Shown here: positions 18,024-25,704 of the stretch, in pieces
Layout: every line of letters begins with the position of its first letter
How positions within the stretch are numbered: the first letter of the stretch is position 1
Assembly: GCF_022024035.1 (NCBI RefSeq)
Contig: NZ_CP091787.1
Location: 2,760,001 to 2,824,000 of the forward strand
From: Prevotella sp. E13-17
Lineage (GTDB): Bacteria; Bacteroidota; Bacteroidia; Bacteroidales; Bacteroidaceae
DNA: 64,000 nucleotides
Reading direction: 5' to 3'
Translations under genes and position numbers: made by a program
Notes under the pieces: generated by a model
The model's input: only the letters and a program-made list of their open reading frames with translations
Told to the model about the DNA's origin: nothing
The model's database searches: none

Positions 18024-19158
18024 CGAGCATCAGCATGGCATCGCCATAGCATCCAAACTTATAGTCATTCTTCAAAGCCAGCTTATAGGCTTCCATCACG
18101 AGGTCGTAACCACCGAAGGCTGTTGCTGCCATCAGCATGGTTGACTCGGGATGATAGAAATTAGCGATTAACGCATTGGCCAGTCCATACTCATAGGGAG
18201 GGAAGATAAACTTATTGGTCCAACCCTCAAACTCCTTCAGCATGCCATCGGTGCCCACAGCCGACTCGGTGGCACGAGCAGTGCTGATGCCAACGGCACA
18301 CACGCGACGACCATCAGCCTTGGTCTTGTTCACAATATCGCAAGCCTCAGCATTGATAATCATCTGTTCTGAGTTCATCTTGTGCTTGGTGAGATCTTCC
18401 ACCTCAATGGGATCGAAAGAGCCCAGTCCGCAATGCACGGTGATATAAGCAAAGTTATAGCCACGAATCTCCATCATCTTCATCAGCTCTCGACTGAAGT
18501 GAAGACCGGTAGCAGGCGCCGTAACGGCTCCCTCATGACGGGCATAGATGGTTTGAAACTGCTCCATATCCTCGGGCTCTGCCTTACGGCGATCAACGAT
18601 ATATCGGGGCAAGGGAGCCTCGCCAAGGGAGAACAGTTCGCGCTTGAACTCATCGTGAGGACAGTCGTAAAGGAATCGTAGTGTACGTCCGCGACTGGTC
18701 GTGTTGTCGATGACCTCTGCCACCATGGGGCCTTCGCCATCGAAGAACAGCTTATTACCTATTCTGATCTTACGTGCGGGTTCAACGAGCACATCCCAAA
18801 GACGCAGTTCCTCGTTGAGTTCGCGCAACAAGAACACTTCGATCTTTGCATCTGTTTTTTCCTTTGTACCATAGAGGCGTGCAGGGAACACCTGTGTATC
18901 GTTGAAGATAAACGTATCACCCTCGTCGAAATAGTCCACGATATTGCGGAAAGTCATGAACTCCTCAGTATCATTGCCTTCAGCATCCTTCTTAAACATC
19001 TCGATCTTTTCGCTCTTACGGTGTATCACCATCAGTTTACACTGGTCACGGTTATAGACGCGATCAATCGTACCATCCTCATTCTCGAATGCGCGATGAG
19101 GAGGATAGAGAGCGACCTGGCTCTCTGGTAGTTTAAATTTGAATTGTGATAACTTCAT
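18016..19158 (-). CDS. queA: S-adenosylmethionine:tRNA ribosyltransferase-isomerase
   Basis: A 380-residue enzyme transferring the ribosyl part of SAM to preQ1 in tRNA, giving epoxyqueuosine. Marks: [11 protein letters not shown] at the N-terminus, [49 protein letters not shown] and the C-terminal [19 protein letters not shown]. It is slightly longer than usual through two small inserts (for example [10 protein letters not shown]). It sits in a compact minus-strand block with truB and uppP upstream and folK downstream. Confidence 0.96.
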   Translation of the reverse strand: MKLSQFKFKLPESQVALYPPHRAFENEDGTIDRVYNRDQCKLMVIHRKSEKIEMFKKDAEGNDTEEFMTFRNIVDYFDEGDTFIFNDTQVFPARLYGTKEKTDAKIEVFLLRELNEELRLWDVLVEPARKIRIGNKLFFDGEGPMVAEVIDNTTSRGRTLRFLYDCPHDEFKRELFSLGEAPLPRYIVDRRKAEPEDMEQFQTIYARHEGAVTAPATGLHFSRELMKMMEIRGYNFAYITVHCGLGSFDPIEVEDLTKHKMNSEQMIINAEACDIVNKTKADGRRVCAVGISTARATESAVGTDGMLKEFEGWTNKFIFPPYEYGLANALIANFYHPESTMLMAATAFGGYDLVMEAYKLALKNDYKFGCYGDAMLMLDD

Positions 19159-19169
19159 TATCGTGTATG

Positions 19170-19898
19170 TTAATTGTTTGCTGTTTCTTTACTTCTCAAA
19201 TCTTCTATATCCTGTTTTTCCAGCCACTCGTTGAACTCATCCAGCTTCACACAGTCCTCAATGCGCACTTGGCCCAAGCGGGTTCTGCAGAGAGCCGTCA
19301 GGAAAGCACCACTATTCAGTGCCTTTCCGATGTCGCGTGCCAACGAACGGATGTAAGTTCCCTTGCCACAAGCCACTCGAATGCTCATCTGCATGGTGTC
19401 AGGATTGAAATCGGTCAGCTCGATCTCATCAATTCTGACGGGCTTTGCCTTCAGCTCGACCTCATCACCTTTGCGCGCCAAATGATAGGCACGGTATCCG
19501 TCAACCATCACGGCCGAATAGACTGGGGGCACCTGCATGATATCGCCCTCAAACTGTTTCAGCACCTGAAGAATCAACTCGCGGGTGATATGCTTCGTGG
19601 GATAGGTCATATCCACCGTATGCTCGCGGTCGAACGACGGTGTCGTGGCTCCCAGTTGCAGGGTGGCAGTATATTCTTTACTCTGCAGTTGCAGCGACTC
19701 TATCTTCTTCGTAGCCTTACCTGTGCACAGTATCAGCACGCCTGTTGCCAGCGGGTCGAGCGTTCCGGCATGTCCTGTCTTCAGGCGTTTCACACGCAAC
19801 TTCTTCGACAACCGGGTGCGCACAAAAGCCAGTGCGCCAAACGACGACATACGATAAGGCTTGTTGACGTAAATAAAAGCTCCTTCGTGGAAGTTCAT
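19170..19898 (-). CDS. truB: tRNA pseudouridine(55) synthase
   Basis: A 242-residue enzyme making pseudouridine 55 in the T loop of tRNAs. The catalytic Asp is in [16 protein letters not shown]; the region [23 protein letters not shown] and the IRSLARDIG near the C-terminus are typical. ATG at 19898 begins one base after the uppP stop codon; a TTG at 19907 would overlap it and is less likely. Confidence 0.95.
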   Translation of the reverse strand: MNFHEGAFIYVNKPYRMSSFGALAFVRTRLSKKLRVKRLKTGHAGTLDPLATGVLILCTGKATKKIESLQLQSKEYTATLQLGATTPSFDREHTVDMTYPTKHITRELILQVLKQFEGDIMQVPPVYSAVMVDGYRAYHLARKGDEVELKAKPVRIDEIELTDFNPDTMQMSIRVACGKGTYIRSLARDIGKALNSGAFLTALCRTRLGQVRIEDCVKLDEFNEWLEKQDIEDLRSKETANN

Positions 19899-19899
19899 A

Positions 19900-20757
19900 T
19901 CAGTCAACCATTGCTAGTGAATGACCTGTCAACAGCAGTATGATGATAATGCTACCAACGATGATACGATACACCCCGAATGCCTTAAAGCCATATTTCG
20001 ACAGGAAGTTCACAAACCATTTCATGGCAAGCAGTGCCACCACAAAGGCCACCACACAGCCCAAAAGCAGCATGGTGATGTTGTGAGTTGTGGCCCACGA
20101 GGTATCTTCCTTGAACAAATCCAGCAGGTCAAGCAATGTTGCACCAGCCATGGTGGGTACAGCCAGGAAGAACGAGAACTCGGCAGCGCGCTTGCGGGTC
20201 AGCCCTTGCGTCATGCCTCCCACGATGGTTGCCATTGAGCGCGACACGCCAGGAATGACCGAGATGCACTGATAAAGGCCAATATTGAACGCACGCTTCT
20301 CGTTGACAGCATTCTCGTCGGTTCCCTTATTAAAGAGTTTATCGCAGAACAGCATGAAGATACCGCCCAAAACCAGCATGACTGCCACCACTTCTACACT
20401 GTCGAGCAACCAGTCAAGCAGTCCCGACTTCTTCGCCAACAGGCCAATAACAACGGCGGGCAACACGCCAACAATCAGCAACCAGTAGAAATTGAACCGA
20501 TGTTTCAACTTCTGCAGCAAGCTACTTCCTGCAGGCGCAGGACTATTGTCGAACTGAAAGAAATGCTTCCAGTAGAGGCATACCACCGACAAGATAGCGC
20601 CAAATTGGATGATGAACGTGAAGGCATGCACGAAAGGATCGCCCTGAGGCACACCCAACAGATTCTGGGTGATAATCATGTGACCTGTCGATGAGACAGG
20701 CAGAAACTCAGTGAGTCCTTCCACAATAGCTATGATGATGGTTTCAATCCAGGTCAT
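19900..20757 (-). CDS. uppP: Undecaprenyl-diphosphate phosphatase
   Basis: A 285-residue integral membrane protein (BacA family) that dephosphorylates C55-PP to recycle the lipid carrier of peptidoglycan and polysaccharide synthesis. Both catalytic motifs are visible: EGLTEFLPVSSTGH near the N-terminus and VIPGVSRSMATIVGG in the middle. Seven or eight hydrophobic segments. It overlaps the DUF3098 gene by 4 bp. Confidence 0.96.
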   Translation of the reverse strand: MTWIETIIIAIVEGLTEFLPVSSTGHMIITQNLLGVPQGDPFVHAFTFIIQFGAILSVVCLYWKHFFQFDNSPAPAGSSLLQKLKHRFNFYWLLIVGVLPAVVIGLLAKKSGLLDWLLDSVEVVAVMLVLGGIFMLFCDKLFNKGTDENAVNEKRAFNIGLYQCISVIPGVSRSMATIVGGMTQGLTRKRAAEFSFFLAVPTMAGATLLDLLDLFKEDTSWATTHNITMLLLGCVVAFVVALLAMKWFVNFLSKYGFKAFGVYRIIVGSIIIILLLTGHSLAMVD

Positions 20758-20996
20758 TCGGCCTCCTCCTTCTCATCCTTCGACTTATAGACAACGGCAT
20801 ATATCATCGACACGAAGCCCAGCAGACAAACCACTGGAGCCACCTTGATGCGACGAGCGCTGAAGATATCAGGATTAAAGGCGTCGGCTGTTGAGCTGTC
20901 GCCACCCATCAGAATAAATCCTATGATGACAATGAGCATGCCAACTGCCAACAGGATGTAGTTCATCTTTCCAAATGCAAAATCTCTCTTATTCAT
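20754..20996 (-). CDS. DUF3098 membrane protein
   Basis: An 80-residue protein with two transmembrane helices (YILLAVGMLIVIIGFILM and IKVAPVVCLLGFVSMIYAVV) and a charged tail. It matches my memory of DUF3098, a small Bacteroidetes family that sits between ftsX and uppP. Function unknown; the conserved context suggests a link to cell envelope growth. Confidence 0.85.
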   Translation of the reverse strand: MNKRDFAFGKMNYILLAVGMLIVIIGFILMGGDSSTADAFNPDIFSARRIKVAPVVCLLGFVSMIYAVVYKSKDEKEEAE

Positions 20997-21024
20997 GAGT
21001 TATTCAATCTTAGTTGCTATTTAC

Positions 21025-21903
21025 TTAAATCTTATACACCTCGTTGGCTGTCATGCGCAGGAACTTGTTGACCGACAACAACGTGCAGAACAGCATAATG
21101 AGGAAGCCAGCCAAGAACACGCCACAGGCAGTGATGGCCATCTCGCGCCACGTCAGGATGTCGGTAATGCCGGGCTCGTAGCGGAACAAGGCATAGACCA
21201 CGCCGCCAAGCACGATGCAAGCAATAAAAGCCGACAGCACTCCTATACAGAGCGAACTGCGCAAAAATGGTTTACGGATGAAGCCCCACGACGCGCCAAC
21301 CAGCTTCATCGTGTGGATTAAGAAGCGACTGGAATAGACACCCAGCCTCACACTGCTGCTTATCAACGAGTAACTGACAAAGATGAGCAGCAGCGACAGG
21401 ACCAGCAACACAACACTGATGCGCTGCACATTGCGATTGACGTCGTCTATCTGGTTCTCCATATAGGCCACATCCGTCACCTTGTCGTTGGTCATCAGTC
21501 GGTCGGATATCTTTCGCATGGAGTCGGTATCCACATAGTCGGCGTTCATCCGCACCTCCAGCTCGGCCTCAAACGGATTCACACCTGTAAACTCCTTGGG
21601 GTCGGCCCCCATCACTTCTGTCATGGTTTTCAGTGCATGCTCCTTGCTGATGTAAGTCACATGTTTGGCATAAGGCTGCGCCAAAATCATGTTGCCCAGT
21701 TCCACACCATCCTTGACAGACACTGTGTCGCCCAGCATCACGTTCATCGTCACGTTTTCACGCACAAAAGTAGAGAGGTTGCGGGCCGTCAATACAGATA
21801 GTACCACCAAGCCCAACATCACCAGCACCATTGTAGTGCTGATGCATAGTGTCACGACCTGCAAGCCATAACGGCGGCCGGTCTTCTTTTTTCTATTCTT
21901 CAT
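21025..21903 (-). CDS. ftsX: Cell division protein FtsX
   Basis: A permease-like protein of about 292 residues, the membrane partner of FtsE that couples division to peptidoglycan hydrolases. A cytosolic basic N-terminus (KNRKKKTGRRYG) precedes TM1 (TTMVLVMLGLVVLSVL), then an extracellular loop of about 120 residues, then three TM helices. The frame is open 24 codons further upstream, but a minus-strand TAACTTTG (complement of 21938-21945) lies inside that extension, so ATG at 21903 is preferred. Confidence 0.88.
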   Translation of the reverse strand: MKNRKKKTGRRYGLQVVTLCISTTMVLVMLGLVVLSVLTARNLSTFVRENVTMNVMLGDTVSVKDGVELGNMILAQPYAKHVTYISKEHALKTMTEVMGADPKEFTGVNPFEAELEVRMNADYVDTDSMRKISDRLMTNDKVTDVAYMENQIDDVNRNVQRISVVLLVLSLLLIFVSYSLISSSVRLGVYSSRFLIHTMKLVGASWGFIRKPFLRSSLCIGVLSAFIACIVLGGVVYALFRYEPGITDILTWREMAITACGVFLAGFLIMLFCTLLSVNKFLRMTANEVYKI

Positions 21904-22029
21904 TCGCTTTAAGGCGTAATACACCAAATTGTCTGCAAAGTTACGTCTTTTTTGGTAGTTTTGTACGACAAGCATGTTAAAAGGAGTTAAAGAGCCTCCT
22001 ACTTTTTACCAAAGCTGCCAGAAAAAACT

Positions 22030-22037
22030 TACTTTTG
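22030..22037 (+). promoter_or_regulatory. Promoter -7 box nearly touching the radical SAM start codon
   Basis: TACTTTTG lies only 8 bases before ATG 22046. The expected start of transcription is within about 3 bases of the ATG, so this mRNA may be leaderless. A clear -33 box is not seen. Confidence 0.5.
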
Positions 22038-22045
22038 CCGCCATT

Positions 22046-22810
22046 ATGAGCACGATTATTTATCCTTCTCCTATCTTCGGACCCATACACAGCCGTCGTC
22101 TGGGCACCTCGCTGGGCATCAACCTGTTGCCAGCCGACGGCAAGGTGTGCACGTTCGACTGCATCTACTGCGAGTGTGGTTTCAATGCCGACCACCACCC
22201 CCGCCTGCCTATGCCCCACCGCCGACAGGTGGCAGAGGCCCTCGAGGCCAAACTGCAAGACATGAAGCAGAACGGACCCACGCCCGATGTGCTGACATTT
22301 GCCGGCAATGGCGAGCCGACGGCCAATCCAGAGTTTCCCGAGATTATAGACGACACGCTGCGATTGCGCGACAAATATTTCCCTCAGGCAAAGGTATCTG
22401 TGCTGAGCAACTCGACCATGATTCACCGTCAGCCAGTTCACGATGCCTTGATGCGTGTGGACAACAACATCATGAAGCTCGACACTGTTGACCCCACATA
22501 TATTAATAAGGTCGATCGCCCCACTGGTCACTACGATGTGAATCAGATCATCGAAGACCTGAAGCGCTTCAACGGCCACGTCATCATCCAGACCATGTTT
22601 ATGCATGGTGACCATAGCGACAACACGTCAGAGACGTATGTGGGTCCGTGGCTCGAGGCCGTCAAGGCGATTGCCCCTCGTCAGGTGATGATCTACACCA
22701 TTGATCGCGAGACGCCCGACAAGCTTTTGCAGAAGGCCACCCACGAAGAACTCGATGCCATCCGCGACCGTGTGATTGCCGCAGGCATCCCCTGTCAGGC
22801 GTCCTACTAA
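22046..22810 (+). CDS. Radical SAM protein
   Basis: A 254-residue protein. CTFDCIYCECG is the CxxxCxxC cluster that binds the 4Fe-4S and SAM; FGPIHSRRLGTSLGINLLP upstream and LTFAGNGEPTANPEFPEI downstream are typical of a widespread group of radical SAM proteins of unknown substrate. The start at 22046 is chosen because a promoter -7 box lies at 22030-22037, inside the longer frame that opens at 21974. Divergent from ftsX. It ends before a periodic repeat array whose first units form its terminator. Confidence 0.88.
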   Translation: MSTIIYPSPIFGPIHSRRLGTSLGINLLPADGKVCTFDCIYCECGFNADHHPRLPMPHRRQVAEALEAKLQDMKQNGPTPDVLTFAGNGEPTANPEFPEIIDDTLRLRDKYFPQAKVSVLSNSTMIHRQPVHDALMRVDNNIMKLDTVDPTYINKVDRPTGHYDVNQIIEDLKRFNGHVIIQTMFMHGDHSDNTSETYVGPWLEAVKAIAPRQVMIYTIDRETPDKLLQKATHEELDAIRDRVIAAGIPCQASY

Positions 22811-22860
22811 GCAAAAGCAGTGCACTTCACATCAAAAAGCGCCACTTTGACGCCCCCATA

Positions 22861-22899
22861 GCGCCACTATTCGGATGGAATAGTGGCGCTTTTCTGCTG
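22861..22899 (+). terminator. Terminator of the radical SAM gene (array units)
   Basis: AGCGCCACTATTC (22860-22872) pairs with GAATAGTGGCGCT (22878-22890), followed by TTTTCT. Confidence 0.75.
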
Positions 22900-23074
22900 C
22901 AAAAGTGCCACTCTTGCATCGCATCCAGGGGCTGGAACTGGTCATTCTAGCCCCTGAAGCAGGTCGTTCCAGGGGCTGAATCAGGGTTCTCCAGGGGGTA
23001 GAAAATGTCATTCCAGGGGCTAGAATCGCCACAAGAGTGCTACTCTTGCATGGTCAGTGCATGACTTTTGCACC

Positions 23075-23111
23075 AAAAAAGTGCCACTATTCGCACGGAA
23101 TAGTGGCACTA
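23075..23111 (-). terminator. Terminator of the GH53 operon (array units)
   Basis: GTGCCACTATTC (23081-23092) pairs with GAATAGTGGCAC (23098-23109). On the minus strand the stem is followed by six T (complement of 23075-23080). Confidence 0.8.
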
Positions 23112-23126
23112 CAAGAAGTTAAAAGT

Positions 23127-24149
23127 TTAATCTCTAAAACCATCCATGATGGCGGTGGGAGCACCTTTACTGCTGAAAGCCCCCAACTTATAAGCGCCAG
23201 GCAGACTCTGCGGTTCCCAGTAGAAAACGCCACGACAACGCCCGTTGCACTCATTGCGAGCTTCACGGATGATACGTCTGAGCTGCTCCCTACCCTGCTC
23301 CATCACCTCTGGATGCTGCTCGTCCACCAAGAAGCCTGTCTCCACAATCATCACGTCGCGATTAAACTTCTCTGCGACGCGACGGATGTTGGCCATACAG
23401 TCCATGATACACTGGTCAGCATCAGGCTCGCGGTTGGCTTCCATCGCCCAATAGGGATAGAGCGACATGCCAATCATGTCGAACTTGCCGCCATATTTCA
23501 GCACGATGCCCAGGTTCTCGTCGTAGAGATGCGGATCGAAACCATTGTCCAGATGAACGATCACGACAGACTCTGGCGACACTTTCTTCACGGCATCATA
23601 GCCAGCACGGATGAATCCTGCATAGCGACGCGGGTGCTTTTTGATATGTCCCATATCCCAGAGCATACCGTTGCTGGTCTCGTTGCCCACCTGCACCCAA
23701 CGCGGTGTGACACCGTGTTGCTTCAAGAGCGTTATCACATCGGCCGTATGCTGGGCCAGCGCTCGGCGCATCTTGCGATAGCCGTACTTCTTCCAGGCCT
23801 CTGGAACAGGCTGTTTGCCTGGGTCTGCCCACGAGTCACTATAGTGGAAACAGAGCATCACATCCATGCCCAGGGCCTTTGCCCGCAGTGCTTTCTGCAA
23901 CACATCATCGCGTCCGCACCATCCATCCTTGGGGTTCACCCACACACGCAGTCTGACGGCTCCCATCTGATAGTCGGTCTTCAGCAACTCGATGAGTTCT
24001 CGCTGGCGTCCAGTATTATCGTAGAATTTCTGTCCATGCTGTTCCTGTGCCGTCAGCCAACCAATGTCGGCTCCCTTCACAAAGTCTCCTTGAGCCTGCG
24101 CACTGCCGAGTGGCAAGAGCAAGAACAGCAAGAGTATTAGAAGTTCCAT
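23127..24149 (-). CDS. GH53 endo-beta-1,4-galactanase
   Basis: A 340-residue secreted enzyme with signal peptide (LLILLLFLLLPLGSAQAQ). It hydrolyses beta-1,4-galactan of pectic arabinogalactan. GH53 marks: FVKGADIGWL at the mature N-terminus, VRLRVWVNP, the acid/base Glu in WVQVGNETSNGMLW and the nucleophile Glu in VMIVETGF. WEPQSLPGAYKLGAF follows near the C-terminus. It overlaps the DUF5020 gene by 13 bp. Confidence 0.92.
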   Translation of the reverse strand: MELLILLLFLLLPLGSAQAQGDFVKGADIGWLTAQEQHGQKFYDNTGRQRELIELLKTDYQMGAVRLRVWVNPKDGWCGRDDVLQKALRAKALGMDVMLCFHYSDSWADPGKQPVPEAWKKYGYRKMRRALAQHTADVITLLKQHGVTPRWVQVGNETSNGMLWDMGHIKKHPRRYAGFIRAGYDAVKKVSPESVVIVHLDNGFDPHLYDENLGIVLKYGGKFDMIGMSLYPYWAMEANREPDADQCIMDCMANIRRVAEKFNRDVMIVETGFLVDEQHPEVMEQGREQLRRIIREARNECNGRCRGVFYWEPQSLPGAYKLGAFSSKGAPTAIMDGFRD

Positions 24150-24832
24150 TTAACAGCCAATGTTGGGTTTACGAAGAACGACTTGTCGTTATATTCGTTA
24201 TAAACGAAGTTGTTGCTCAGCTCCACCTCGGTACCAACACTCAGATGCTCATTGAAGTTGTACCACAACTGAGGTTCGGTCAGCACAACCAGCTGTCCGT
24301 GGCCGTCGGCCTTCTCGCCACGCCAGAAATCAATGAATCCGGCAAAGCGCCAGTTGTCGGCGAAGTTCAGTCCCCAGACGCCGGTCAACTGCAAAGAGTG
24401 GTAAGCGTTTGTATAATCATAGCTCTTGAAGTAGCGCTTATACATCAACTGCACAGAGTAAGTCTTCGAGAAGTCAGCATTATGACCGTTCCAAGCACCA
24501 CCCAACAGAGCCGACTGCTGGAAGCTGCCGCCCTTGTTAAGGCCACCATCATACTCCACGTGGGCAGCAAAACCCTTGCTGCCGATATTGAACTCACGAG
24601 AGATTTCGGCGTAGGCAGCCTCCGTGAACTTACGGCTGAAGTCGATATCCACGAAGTAGAACCACGAACCCCACTTGTCTGCCTTAAACTGCTCCAGTGT
24701 CATGGTCACCTTCTGTCGGCCTGCCTCCTCATTAGAGTAGATATTACGACCGAAATCATAATGTAACTGTACATTCTGTGCACTTACGCACGTAGCGAGC
24801 ATCATCAGCGCGCTCAAAATTGTTTTTCTCAT
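24137..24832 (-). CDS. DUF5020 outer-membrane-like protein
   Basis: A 231-residue protein with signal peptide (ILSALMMLATCVSAQ) and alternating aromatic beta strands (LHYDFGRNIY, SLQLTGVWGLNFADNWRFAG, WYNFNEHLSVGTEVELSNNF), ending AVKWNF as outer-membrane barrels do. It resembles DUF5020, and nucleoside-channel-like barrels. Function unknown. It overlaps the GH53 gene by 13 bp and abuts the dipeptidase gene, so all three are in one operon. Confidence 0.82.
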   Translation of the reverse strand: MRKTILSALMMLATCVSAQNVQLHYDFGRNIYSNEEAGRQKVTMTLEQFKADKWGSWFYFVDIDFSRKFTEAAYAEISREFNIGSKGFAAHVEYDGGLNKGGSFQQSALLGGAWNGHNADFSKTYSVQLMYKRYFKSYDYTNAYHSLQLTGVWGLNFADNWRFAGFIDFWRGEKADGHGQLVVLTEPQLWYNFNEHLSVGTEVELSNNFVYNEYNDKSFFVNPTLAVKWNF

Positions 24833-25609
24833 TTAGTTTAATTGTTTAACAGGGAATGTAAAATAAGTATCTGGGAATGGCTCGTTCTTCAGTGTGAAGT
24901 GCCACCATTCGGAGTCAAGAGGATTGAAGCCATGACGCATCATGGCCTGGCGCAGAATCATACGGTTGGCGAACTGCTGTTCGGTGATTGAGCGTCCTTG
25001 CGGACTCTTGCTGTTATCACCGGTATATTCGCCAGTCTCTGGATTGCCGCAAAAGTCAGGATGGCTTTCAGGTCCGAACCAGTCGAACGTGCCACCCATA
25101 TCGAGTTCCTTTTCCGTCTTCATGTCGAAGAGTGTCAGATCCAGGGTGCTGCCACGTGTATGGCCGCTGCGCTCGTAAATATATTCTTGTTCGAACAGTA
25201 CGCTCTTGTTCAAGTCGGGATAGAAGTACTGCTTCATCAGTGTGTCTGCCACATCAGTAGCCCAGCGCACGAAGTGGTCCACTCCCTTCTGTGGGCGATA
25301 GGCATCATAGATTTTCAGTCGGTAGCCCTGTGCCATCACATCGTCGCTCACAGCCCGCAGACTGTCGGCAGCTACCTTGGTAAGCAGAGCTGTGGGTTGC
25401 TCGTAGCCATCAATGCGCTGTCCCACAAAGTTATACGTACCATAATAGCGTATCTCAAGAATAGCATCAGGCACCACGTCGGTCAGGTTCACAAACTGAC
25501 TACTGTCGGCTGTTGGCAACAACCGGCTGTCATTGTTTTCATTGCAGGCTGCCACAGCATAGATGCCGAGCATCAGCACTGCCAATCGGAAGTAATAAAT
25601 AGGTCTCAT
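24833..25609 (-). CDS. ddpX: D-Ala-D-Ala dipeptidase (M15, VanX/DdpX type) lipoprotein
   Basis: A 258-residue zinc peptidase. SGHTRGSTLDLTLFD provides the zinc His and Asp and EWWHF the catalytic Glu and last zinc His, as in VanX and DdpX. It would cleave D-Ala-D-Ala dipeptides; in this context a nutritional role is more likely than vancomycin resistance because no vanH or vanA is near. The N-terminus is a lipoprotein signal (LAVLMLGIYAVAAC). The start at 25609 is chosen because TACCTTTG (complement of 25637-25644) lies just upstream. Confidence 0.9.
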   Translation of the reverse strand: MRPIYYFRLAVLMLGIYAVAACNENNDSRLLPTADSSQFVNLTDVVPDAILEIRYYGTYNFVGQRIDGYEQPTALLTKVAADSLRAVSDDVMAQGYRLKIYDAYRPQKGVDHFVRWATDVADTLMKQYFYPDLNKSVLFEQEYIYERSGHTRGSTLDLTLFDMKTEKELDMGGTFDWFGPESHPDFCGNPETGEYTGDNSKSPQGRSITEQQFANRMILRQAMMRHGFNPLDSEWWHFTLKNEPFPDTYFTFPVKQLN

Positions 25610-25636
25610 AGTAAATGATTTCACAGAATTTAAGTG

Positions 25637-25644
25637 CAAAGGTA
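25637..25644 (-). promoter_or_regulatory. Promoter -7 box of the ddpX-DUF5020-GH53 operon
   Basis: Minus strand TACCTTTG followed by CAC, 28 bp before the chosen start. The best TTTG is 23 bases further, slightly long. Confidence 0.6.
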
Positions 25645-25678
25645 GTAAATAAATACCAATATCAACACAAATCAACGC

Positions 25679-25704
25679 AAAAAGGTGCTCATGGAGCGAG
25701 CACC
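25679..25704 (-). terminator. Terminator overlapping the stop of the GH27 gene
   Basis: GGTGCTC (25684-25690) pairs with GAGCACC (25698-25704). On the minus strand the stem is followed by five T. The stem includes the last codons and stop of the gene. Confidence 0.8.

Larger units (their letters stand above)
22839..23124. repeat. 22-bp-register array, 13 units (array 2)
   Basis: Seven-base cores begin at 22839, 22861, 22883, 22905, 22927, 22949, 22971, 22993, 23015, 23037, 23059, 23081 and 23103, each exactly 22 bp from the next. They read GCGCCAC twice, GTGGCGC, GTGCCAC, then AGGGGCT, AGCCCCT, AGGGGCT, AGGGGGT, AGGGGCT, then GTGCTAC, GCATGAC, GTGCCAC and GTGGCAC. The array fills nearly the whole gap between two convergent genes. 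Outer units double as terminators for both neighbours. Confidence 0.85.

Noticed and set aside
22839..23124. CRISPR array
   Set aside because: Units are 22 bp with variable short cores; there is no constant repeat of 25-40 bp, no spacers and no cas gene in the window.
24833..25609. Vancomycin resistance operon
   Set aside because: The VanX-like peptidase stands without vanH, vanA or regulators and lies in an operon with a galactanase.
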